64,000 bases of DNA from Tragulus kanchil (Eukaryota; Chordata; Mammalia; Artiodactyla; Tragulidae): contig JAIOJX010000032.1 in NCBI GenBank assembly GCA_022376925.1, forward strand, positions 172,261,979 through 172,325,978, read 5' to 3'. The notes under the pieces are model-generated. The model had not been told where the DNA came from and ran no database searches. It was given only the letters and a program-made list of their open reading frames with translations. The position numbers and the translations under genes are program-made. Positions 55,863 to 64,000 of this stretch are shown here, in pieces (position 1 is the stretch's first letter; every line of letters starts with the position of its first letter).

Positions 55863-58377
55863 AAATTAATGCACAACAAACAGAAAAACCATGATTGTAC
55901 CAAGGACTGCTGGGAATATAAAACAGTCACGTTCTCACAATTACTGTGAAAGCATCAAGTGCTACAACTACTTTGGAAGAATCTTTGACGATTTCTTATA
56001 AAAGCAATATACACTCAGTCAATAATCAAGCAGTTCCACTCTTAAATACTCACCTAAGAGATGTGAGATAAGAAAATTATGTGAAATTATTCATAGGCAT
56101 TCTGTTCATAATAGCTAAAACCTGAAAATGACCTGAACGGCCATCAACAATGGATTAACCAATCACGGCCTATCACTCGGCAGTAAAAAGAAATACATGG
56201 TTGATCTATGCAAGAACATGAATGGACAGCCAAAGCATCAGTGGATAAGTCTTAAAAACAAATGAGAGAGCCAACAGTACAATTCCACTTACGGAAAGTT
56301 CTGCAACAGGCAAAACAGGCAAGTTAGTTATTGTTGGAAAGTTAGAACACTCACTGGAATGGGCCAGGTGGTAATTTATCTGGGATGATAAAATGTTATG
56401 TATCTTGATTTGGGAGTTGGGTACATGGTGTACACATTTGTCAAACTCAAATGGCATGCTTCTGATCTGTGCATGTATTTATGTGTGAATTGGGTATTAT
56501 ATATCAGCTATAGATCAATAAATTTTTCTAAAATTCTTTTAAAAAATTATGCATAAATTAGACCTCAATGGAAAAGGGCATTGTGGGAAAAGTATAACAA
56601 ACATGAACATATGTTTTCCTGAAAAGGTAACATTGAGACACACAAAGCCACAGCAATGACTCTGTGGAGAAAACTAAAATCAGCAACAATTAAAAACATC
56701 ATTGAAAATCTCCCATTAGAAACTGACAGCACATTAGATCAAGCAGTCAAAAGCGTAAGGCAAAGAGACAAAAGATTAGAATAACCTCATAAACTTGAGC
56801 TCTTGAGAAATGGAAATAATGTCAAAGACATTCCTCTCACAAGATCCTCAGGCACAAAGGGGTTTAGATGAGAGTCCTACAAAACAGTTAAGAATCAAAT
56901 AAATACTCTTAGAGAAGTTGTTCCAGAAAACAAAATAGAAAATAAAGGAAATCTGCCCAACTCTATTTTATGAGGCAAAAATAGCATTTATCTTGAGTTC
57001 AAATATGGCCAATACGAGGAAAACAATAAGTCTATGTCACTTATAAAAACTGGGGCAAAATTCCAAATAAGCTGCTAGCTAATTAACTCATAAAATGTTT
57101 TTCCAGATACAATTCCAACTTACTTATAAAGAAACACACCTCAGTCAATAATCAAGCAGTTCCACTCTTAAATACTCACCTAAGAGATGTGAGATAAGAA
57201 AATTATGTGAAATTATTCATAGGCATTCTGTTCATAATAGCTAAAACCTGAAAATGACCTGAACGGCCATCAACAATGGATTAACCAATCACGGCCTATC
57301 ACTCGGCAGTAAAAAGAAATACATGGTTGATCTATGCAAGAACATGAATGGACAGCCAAAGCATCAGTGGATAAGTCTTAAAAACAAATGAGAGAGCCAA
57401 CAGTACAATTCCACTTACGGAAAGTTCTGCAACAGGCAAAACAGGCAAGTTAGTTATTGTTGGAAAGTTAGAACACTCACTGGAATGGGCCAGGTGGTAA
57501 TTTATCTGGGATGATAAAATGTTATGTATCTTGATTTGGGAGTTGGGTACATGGTGTACACATTTGTCAAACTCAAATGGCATGCTTCTGATCTGTGCAT
57601 GTATTTATGTGTGAATTGGGTATTATATATCAGCTATAGATCAATAAATTTTTCTAAAATTCTTTTAAAAATTATGCATAAATTAGACCTCAATGGAAAA
57701 GGGCATTGTGGGAAAAGTATAACAAACATGAACATATGTTTTCCTGAAAAGGTAACATTGAGACACACAAAGCCACAGCAATGACTCTGTGGAGAAAACT
57801 AAAATCAGCAACAATTAAAAACATCATTGAAAATCTCCCATTAGAAACTGACAGCACATTAGATCAAGCAGTCAAAAGCGTAAGGCAAAGAGACAAAAGA
57901 TTAGAATAACCTCATAAACTTGAGCTCTTGAGAAATGGAAATAATGTCAAAGACATTCCTCTCACAAGATCCTCAGGCACAAAGGGGTTTAGATGAGAGT
58001 CCTACAAAACAGTTAAGAATCAAATAAATACTCTTAGAGAAGTTGTTCCAGAAAACAAAATAGAAAATAAAGGAAATCTGCCCAACTCTATTTTATGAGG
58101 CAAAAATAGCATTTATCTTGAGTTCAAATATGGCCAATACGAGGAAAACAATAAGTCTATGTCACTTATAAAAACTGGGGCAAAATTCCAAATAAGCTGC
58201 TAGCTAATTAACTCTACAGTGTATTTTGAAAAATGTTTATTCCAGCAGGGCAAGAACAGTCTAACACTAGAGATTCTATCAATGTTATTTACCATATTAT
58301 TAGACCCAAGGAGCAAAATGACTCAACAGACGCAACAAAGCATGTGATAAAGTTCATTGTATTTTTGTGATTTTTTT
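55863..58377 (+). mobile_element. Old L1 3'UTR then ORF2, sense (contains D14)
   Basis: 55863-56540 reads as an old 3'UTR (CAGTACAATTCCACTTACGG; TATATCAGCTATAGATCAAT). 56540-57089 and 57670-58377 read as a decayed ORF2. D14 doubles most of it. Confidence 0.55.
56014..58214. repeat. Direct duplication D14 (1,076 bp, 50-bp filler)
   Basis: 56014-57089 recurs at 57140-58214, separated by 50 bp (57090-57139). The only difference I noticed is one A in a run near 56551/57675. This is the only duplication after 46.2 kb. Confidence 0.95.
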
Positions 58378-58578
58378 AAGGCACTAGTGGTAAAGAATCT
58401 GTGTGCCAATGCAGGAGAGACTGGAGATGTGGGTTCAATTCCTGGGTTGGGAAGATCCCCTGGAGGAGGTCACAGGAACCCACTCCAGTACTCTTGTCTG
58501 GAAAATTCCCTGGGCAGAGGAGGCTGGTGGGCTACAGTCCATGGAGCTGCAAAGAGTCAGAGACACACACATGCAGGA
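58378..58578 (+). mobile_element. Bov-tA SINE, sense
   Basis: A sense Bov-tA with an eroded head (GCACTAGTGGTAAAGAATCT) and a well-kept body to GCAAAGAGTCAGAGACACAC. Confidence 0.87.
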
Positions 58579-59152
58579 AATTCTGAGTAGGATGAGTACT
58601 CTGTGTGATTAAGGCTTTGTAAATTAAACGTTTCCCAAAAACCTACTGCTCTGTGGACAACCAAAACTTGAGATTAATTTCTTTTCATGTTGGAAACAGG
58701 ATAAGTAGAGACATCACAGCTATGCATGTTAACATGAGAGACTCTAGCTAATTCCCTAACATGAGAAAATGAAGGGCTAGGAGGAAAAGAGGGAAGGGGC
58801 ACCTCTGTCATTATCCATAGATTATATATCATCTACATAGAAACCACCAGAAAGAACAGAAAATTGATTGGAACTAATAATAGAGTTTAGCAAGATTGCT
58901 GAATGCAAGATCAACATACTAAAATTAGTGGCTTTCCTCTGCACCAGTATTAACTAATTAGAAATATAACAGAAAAAGAGATACATTCATGAGAGGAACA
59001 CAAACGATGAAGTATCTAGAAATGAAGCCAGAAATGAATGGCGAAAACCATTATAAAGAAAAAAAACCAGAAGTTTAAGAAATGTAAAGTCCGCAAAAAA
59101 GATATGAAAAAAAAAATGGAGAGAGAAAATGGAAAACATTGAAAGGACATTG
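58579..59152 (+). mobile_element. Old L1 ORF2 remnant, sense
   Basis: A-rich sense sequence with CTGAATGCAAGATCAACATA and ATGAAGTATCTAGAAATGAA, typical of the L1 reverse-transcriptase region. Confidence 0.55.
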
Positions 59153-59690
59153 TAAAGGTCTCCTTGGGCTGCTGTCCCAAAATGCCATGGACCGGGGCAT
59201 GAGGCTTGAAGAACAGAAATGTATTTCCCACAGTTTGGGAAGCTGAGAGTCTGAGATCAAGATGGCAGCACAGTTGTGTTCCAGTGAGAGCCCTCTACCC
59301 GGCTTGCGGACAGCTGCCTTCTTGTGAGATCTTTAAATGATGGAGCAAGAGAGAGAGTAGGCTCTCCGGTGTCTCTTCTTTGGTTTTTCAGTCCCTCAGT
59401 CGTGTGACTCTTTGTGACGCCCTGGATGGCAGCATGCCTGGCTTCCCTGTCCTTCACCATCTCCTGGAGTTTGCTCAAATTCACGTCCATTGAGTCAATG
59501 TCTCTTCTTACTAGGGCACCAATCGCATAATTTGGACTCACCTTCTAATCCTAATTACCTCCCAATGCCCCATCTCCAAACACCATCGTGTTAGGGATTA
59601 TGACTTGAACCTATGCATTTGGGGAGTACCCAACATCCAGTCCATAGCAGACACGAAGGAAAGCATGAATAGAACAGAGACACTCTTCCT
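59153..59690. mobile_element. Ancient mammalian repeat, split by BovB
   Basis: TGGGCTGCTGTCCCAAAATG, CACAGTTTGGGAAGCTGAGA and CTAATTACCTCCCAATGCCC match a very common ancient mammalian repeat whose family I cannot name securely. It is interrupted by BovB at 59388-59500, and the reading resumes correctly on the other side. Confidence 0.5.
59388..59500 (-). mobile_element. BovB LINE 3' end with 11-bp target-site duplication
   Basis: A 110-bp antisense BovB end flanked by TGTCTCTTCTT on both sides (about 59370 and 59499). Confidence 0.85.
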
Positions 59691-59754
59691 GTAGGGGCTT
59701 AAAGCTGTGGTGGTGGTCGGCTGTGTAATGGTCCTGTACAAGGACCGTGCATTT

Positions 59755-60380
59755 GTTTTCACTGCTGCGTAACAGGTTAGTACAAACTCAGTGACTCAGA
59801 ATGATTTATCTTCCGGTTTTGTGGGCCAGAAATCTGGTGGGTCGGGACTGGATTCTCTGCTCTAGGTGGAGGGTCTCTCAGCACAAGTGACAGCTGCTTT
59901 TTTCCTCCCTGGGAGCCCAAGGAAAGATACTCTTCCAGGCTCACTCAGGTGTGGGCCAAATTCAGTTCCTTGTGGTTGTAGGATTGAAGACCCAGTTTCC
60001 TTACTGGCTATTGGCCTGGGGCTGCTCTCAGCATCCAGAGGCCACGTGCCTTTTTTTGCCTCATGGGCTGACCTCTTCAGAACCAACAGTTGAGTATCTC
60101 CTTTCTATCCAGGCCTGCTCACATGTGGACTTACAGGAGCGATGACCCTCCATAGACCCCTGTGTGTGTGTGCTTGGTCGCTCAGTCATGTCCAACTCGT
60201 TGTGACCCCGTAGACTGTAGCCCACCAGGCTCCTCTGTCCATAGGATTTCCCAAGCAAGAGTGCTGGAGTGGGTTGCCATTTCCTTCTCCAATAGGCCCC
60301 CGGAGGAGGAGATTAGGCACAGCGGGTGCACCAAAGTGGTCTCTTGGGGTCATTTTAGAATTCCATCTACCACACTATGA
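59755..60380. mobile_element. Second ancient mammalian repeat, split by Bov-A
   Basis: TCACTGCTGCGTAACAGGTT, CAGTTCCTTGTGGTTGTAGG and GGCTGCTCTCAGCATCCAGA resemble another common ancient mammalian repeat. An antisense Bov-A body without a tRNA head occupies 60160-60295. Confidence 0.5.
60160..60295 (-). mobile_element. Bov-tA SINE, 5'-truncated
   Basis: The antisense copy starts (GT)n CTTGGTCGCTCAGTCATG and stops at CCATTTCCTTCTCC, so the tRNA-derived head is missing. Confidence 0.85.
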
Positions 60381-60395
60381 TATAAGAGCAGAACA

Positions 60396-61686
60396 GAGAG
60401 CTTAAAACCTATCCTCTGCACATGGACACATAGCCTATGACAGAGATGGACTTACATACCAGAGGGGAAGGGATAAGTTAACTTAATTTCCAGCATAGGG
60501 AAATTTGACTCACTGCATAAAAGAAAATATTAGATTGATTTTCTAGAACCTCATAAAATGTACAGGTGAACCTAGATGGGTTAACTGGAGGTGGATTAAA
60601 CACTGTGGGTGAGAAGCAGTTGTTATTTAGTCACTCAGTTGTGTCCAACTCTTGCAACCCCGTGGACTGCAGCCCACCAGGTTCCTCTGTCCATGAGATC
60701 CTCCAGGCAAGAGTACTGGAGTGGGTTGCCACGCCCTCCAGGGGATCTTCCTGACCCAGGGATGGAACCTGTCTCCTGCTTGGCAGGTGGGTTTTTTACC
60801 ACTGTGCCACTGGGGAAACCCTTGGAGAGGAGCAAAACTAGAGCATTAATAATAATAATAAAAAAAGTGTGCAGCATATTTTTGCAGCTTTCGGATGGGG
60901 TGGGAGTTCCAAAATATGGTCCTTTACCCATCACAATCCAGACGATAGCATGCTGGTGGATTTGGCTACATCAAAATTAAAGGTACTGGTCCATGAGCTA
61001 GCAGACAGTGGAAGATTGTCCTGTGGAGTTTACAGCACTGGGATCGATAGGGATTACTGTCTAGAGCACACAAGGGTTTGTGAAAAGTCAGTGAGAGACA
61101 GCGACGTGCAGAGAACAACGGACAATTCAAAGAAGGGAAAACGTGAAAAACAAATGAGTACGTGATGAGATAGCTTGGCTTCAATAGTAATTTTGAGGGA
61201 AATGCAAAAATAATAATACGGTGCTGATTCTGTGAGAAGGTGACTTTGGGAATGTAGACGCGGGCAGAGACGGAGGGGATGAGGAACTCGAGCACCCTGA
61301 GCCTGACCGGGGACAGGCTGGTGGGACATTTCACACTCGAGAGCGGCCAGAACGCCAGCACCCCCACCTTAGTCCACGGCGGGGACGGGACCAGGGGACA
61401 CACCCGCGGACCTGCCTTGCAGCCCCGGCTGAGAGGGAGACAGCCCACTTTTCCCGGTGGGGAGGCTCTGGGAGGATGAGGGTGAGGCTGCGGGTGCCGG
61501 GGCCCGACACAGTCGCTAAGGAGCAGCAGACACAGCGACCGGCAGTGCAGACAGATTTTTAAGGCATATTGTTGAATGAAAAAAGGAGGAAACAGGAGCT
61601 TTAGAGCACAACAAAATGTACTTACAAGCGAAACAACACTTTCCAAAAAACACAACAGTTACGTGGTTTTCAAAGTTAAATACTTG
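60396..61686 (+). mobile_element. Old L1 remnant, sense, with Bov-tA
   Basis: The L1-like phrase GGCTACATCAAAATTAAAGG at 60964 marks the ORF2 C-terminus. 61260-61560 is strongly GC-rich yet still lines up loosely with an L1 3' part, so it may be a GC-drifted L1. The 229-codon minus-strand frame here is chance. A Bov-tA lies at 60620. Confidence 0.4.
60620..60822 (-). mobile_element. Bov-tA SINE
   Basis: Antisense Bov-tA from GTTGTTATTTAGTCACTCAG to GTGCCACTGGGGAAACCC, well preserved. Confidence 0.9.
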
Positions 61687-61879
61687 CAGGCAGACCCTGT
61701 TGAATTGTGCTTCGCAGATACTGCGTTCTTACAAATTCAGGGCTTCTCAGGAGAGCCAGGGTCATGCAGGTTGATGGGCACTGGTTTTCCAATGGCCCTC
61801 GCGCACTCTCTGCCTCATGTTTTGATAATGCTGAATTCCTTCCAAACTTTTTTGTTATTATTATATTTACGGTCAGTGA

Positions 61880-62098
61880 TTGTGTGTGTGTGTGTTAGTT
61901 GCTCCGTTGTGTCCGACTCTTTGCAACCCCATGGAATGGAGCCCACAAGGCTTCTCTGTCCATGGGGATTCTCCAGGCAAGAATACTGGAATGGATTGCT
62001 ATGCCCCCCTCCAGGGCATCTTCCCAACTCAGGGATCAAAACTGGGTCTCCTGCAAGGCAGGTGGAAGCTTTACCATCTGAGCCACCAGGGAGGTCTC
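61880..62098 (-). mobile_element. Bov-tA SINE
   Basis: Well-preserved antisense Bov-tA with a (GT)n tail and a tRNA head ending TCTGAGCCACCAGGGAGG. Confidence 0.92.
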
Positions 62099-62204
62099 CT
62101 ATGCTACTGCTACAAGGAGATTATCACTCACTGAAGGTTCAGAGGATGGCTAGCATTGTTGAACAATAAAGTTTTTAAAATTTTTTAAAAAAAATTTGGG
62201 GCCA

Positions 62205-62437
62205 CTTTTTTTTTTTTATTATTGGTCTTTCATTTATTTATTTTCATCCATCTTTGTTCTTTGACTTCTGTGGGCCTCCCATCGCAGTGGCCTCTCCTAG
62301 AGCAGAGCACTGGCTCCTAAGCAGGCACACTGTCCAGCCACTCCGCGGCACATGGATCTTCCAGGGCCAGGGATCGAACTGGCGCTCCTTGCAGTGCAAG
62401 GCAGACTCTTTACCCACTGGACCACCAGGGAAGCCCA
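62205..62437 (-). mobile_element. CHR-derived tRNA SINE, form A, partly deleted
   Basis: Antisense copy with the poly-T tail at 62206 and GGGCCTCCCATCGCAGTGGC of this SINE type. The middle (AATTACCGAGCC region) is deleted. It ends CACCAGGGAAGCCC. Confidence 0.8.
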
Positions 62438-62514
62438 ATAAGTATGTTTAATTAAGGTGTGAACGTTGCTTTTTGGTGCTCTTGAGCACTTAATATATTT
62501 AACAGTATGGTGGA

Positions 62515-62942
62515 AGTATCGCTTCCTTTTTCTTCCAATTGTATCAAAATGCAGTTGGCGTAGAGCATGGTCTAAAGGAAGGAGTGAAGCATAATGACTT
62601 GACTTACACACCTCATGACACGGTGACCATAATACGGTGAATGACCATCCATCATCTCATAGATACAAAACTAAAGAACTAGAAAACATTTTTTTCTTAT
62701 GATAAGAAGTCTTAGGGCTTTTGACTTTCATATCTAACATACAATAGTGTTAATTACATTGATTATGTTGCACATGACATTCCCATTACCTGCTTATTTT
62801 ATAACTGAAAGTTTGTATGTTTTGACTGTCTTCATCCAATTTCCCCTCCCCAGGTTCCTCCCTCAGGCAGCCACATGTATGGCCTCTTTTTCCATGAATT
62901 TGTTTGCTTTCGAATTATGATTGACCTGTAACACTCTGGGGC
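62515..62942 (-). mobile_element. L1 3'UTR fragment, antisense
   Basis: Antisense L1 3'UTR with TATTTTATAACTGAAAGTTT, CCTCCCTCAGGCAGCCAC and CGGTGACCATAATACGG. It is inserted in Tigger1. Confidence 0.6.
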
Positions 62943-62944
62943 AT

Positions 62945-63080
62945 CCCTGTGAAGAATGGTAAAGAATCTGCCTGTAATGCAGGAGACCGGAGTTCAGTCC
63001 CCGTGTTGGGAAAATCTGCTGGAGAAAGGAATGGCTGCCCACTCTGGTACTCTGGCCTGGAGAATAACACCGTGTCAGTT
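62945..63080 (+). mobile_element. Bov-tA SINE fragment, sense
   Basis: TGGTAAAGAATCTGCCTGTA through GGAGACCGGAGTTCAGTCCC to CTGGCCTGGAGAATAACACC is the first 130 bp of Bov-tA. The 3' half is missing. Confidence 0.85.
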
Positions 63081-63225
63081 CCTTAAAGGTAAAATGTAAG
63101 CATAACTTTTATATGCACTGGGGAACCAAGATATTCGTGGGTGTATTTGTTGGCATACCGGCTTTACTGCAGTGGTCTGAACCCCGACCTGCAGGGTCTC
63201 TGCGGTCTGCCTGAATTCAAGAATG

Positions 63226-63710
63226 TGTTGCTGTCCAGTCGCTCCGTCGTGTCCAACTTTGCGACCCCACGGACTGCAGCATGCCAGGCTTCCCCGTCTT
63301 TCATCCTCACCTGGAGATTGCTCATACTTATGTCCATTGAGTTGGTGATGTATTTAACCATCTCATCTTCTGTTACCCGCTTCTTCTTTTGTATTCAATC
63401 TTTTCCAGCCTCAGGGTCTTTTCCAACTAGCTGGCTCTTCACATCAGGTGGCCAAATATTGGAGCTTCAGCTTCAGCATCAGTCCTTCCAGTGAACATTC
63501 AGGGTTGAATTCCTTTAGGATTGACTGGTTTGATCTCCTTGCAGTCCAAGGGACTCTGAAGAGTTTTCTTCAACACTACAATTCAAAAGCATCAGTTCTT
63601 CAGCACTCAGCCTTCTTTGTGGTCCAACTCTCACATCCATACATGGTACTGGAAAAACCATAGCTTTGATACGGACCTTGGTTGGAAAATTAATATCTCT
63701 GCTTTTTAAA
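63226..63710 (-). mobile_element. BovB LINE, 5'-truncated
   Basis: Antisense BovB from GTTGCTGTCCAGTCGCTCCG to TTAATATCTCTGCTTTTTAA, about 485 bp, starting just outside the Tigger1 end. Confidence 0.9.
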
Positions 63711-64000
63711 TTGATGCATGTGATGAGATAATTCCAGTGAGCATCGTCAGAGGCACGGCGGAAATAAAGATGAAAATTGGGGACAGAAGGTGAAGATTAA
63801 TAATATGGTAGATAATTGACAGTTAATAAGTCTGTGCTGTGAAGTAAAGGAGTTTGATGAGCTCAACTGTCTGAAGCTAAGATGCGAATTTAAAAATATA
63901 TACATCGTGAGAGGTGGAGGCTAGTCTCCAGGATGCTCCCAGTTCCAAAGGTCTCACTGACACCCCCCAGAGAGCCCCATCTCCCTCAGCTTGGACAACC
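63711..64000. other. Unassigned sequence
   Basis: I recognise no gene or repeat in the last 290 bp. It becomes GC-richer toward the window end. Confidence 0.5.

Larger units (their letters stand above)
61687..63213 (+). mobile_element. Tigger1 DNA transposon, internally deleted and multiply nested
   Basis: The ends are perfect 10-bp inverted repeats, CAGGCAGACC at 61687-61696 and GGTCTGCCTG at 63204-63213. The terminal regions follow Tigger1 (TTGTGCTTCGCAGATACTGC; CATAACTTTTATATGCACTG; CTTTACTGCAGTGGTCTG). The transposase region is absent, so this is a nonautonomous derivative. Insertions in order are Bov-tA (61880), form A SINE (62205), L1 3' piece (62515) and Bov-tA fragment (62945). Confidence 0.85.

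Noticed and set aside
553..58214. The repeated units as a new transposon or satellite family
   Set aside because: Units share no sequence with each other, have no common ends, and each is just its local DNA copied once.
60966..61655. A 229-codon minus-strand open frame
   Set aside because: It lies antisense to old L1 and GC-rich sequence, shows low-complexity proline/leucine composition and has no recognisable domain.

Overview
This window is nuclear DNA from a pecoran ruminant (cattle, sheep, goat, deer or a close relative; the species cannot be fixed from the sequence). The evidence is the repeat content: BovB LINEs on both strands, Bov-tA and Bov-A2 SINEs, CHR-type tRNA SINEs, artiodactyl L1 3' ends and a short mariner end. 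I see no gene that I can name and no intact protein-coding gene. The long open frames are translations of LINE or SINE sequence, or chance frames in GC-rich DNA. The region looks intergenic or intronic.

Layout. 1-10,095: old L1 (L1M-type) DNA on the minus strand, broken by BovB, Bov-tA, CHR-type SINEs and a Tigger DNA transposon. 10,095-16,690: a Charlie-type hAT fragment, an L1 3' part, then GC-richer, mostly single-copy DNA with a possible conserved noncoding block and one weak candidate exon. 16,690-22,380: plus-strand L1M from 5'UTR through ORF1 into ORF2, with a BovB and a SINE inside. 22,381-30,475: L1-poor, GC-rich DNA with a probable solo LTR. 30,475-41,750: minus-strand L1 and BovB DNA, including a full-length U6 snRNA copy fused to a 5'-truncated L1 with a 15-bp target-site duplication, and a BovB with an inverted 5' end. 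41,750-61,690: plus-strand L1 DNA with many nested SINE, BovB and younger L1 insertions. 61,687-63,213: a Tigger1 element with perfect 10-bp inverted ends and four nested insertions. 63,226-63,710: BovB.

The strongest signal cuts across all repeat classes. There are 14 direct duplications, each of about 1.0-1.2 kb and each head-to-tail or separated by 0-50 bp. They lie at unrelated sequences, and their copies differ by roughly 0.1-1 percent. They account for about 15.5 kb, a quarter of the window. Some junctions have short filler, others a few bases of shared sequence, and small indels cluster at the junctions. I judge these most likely to be unmerged contig or haplotype overlaps in the assembly rather than biology. 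The real locus would then be about 48.5 kb, and copy counts within the duplicated parts should be halved.

The best biological observations are the U6-L1 chimera, a CHR-derived SINE type with two tail forms that may be lineage-specific, the inverted BovB, and a Tigger element reduced by internal deletion. Family names are given from memory of consensus sequences; no database was searched.
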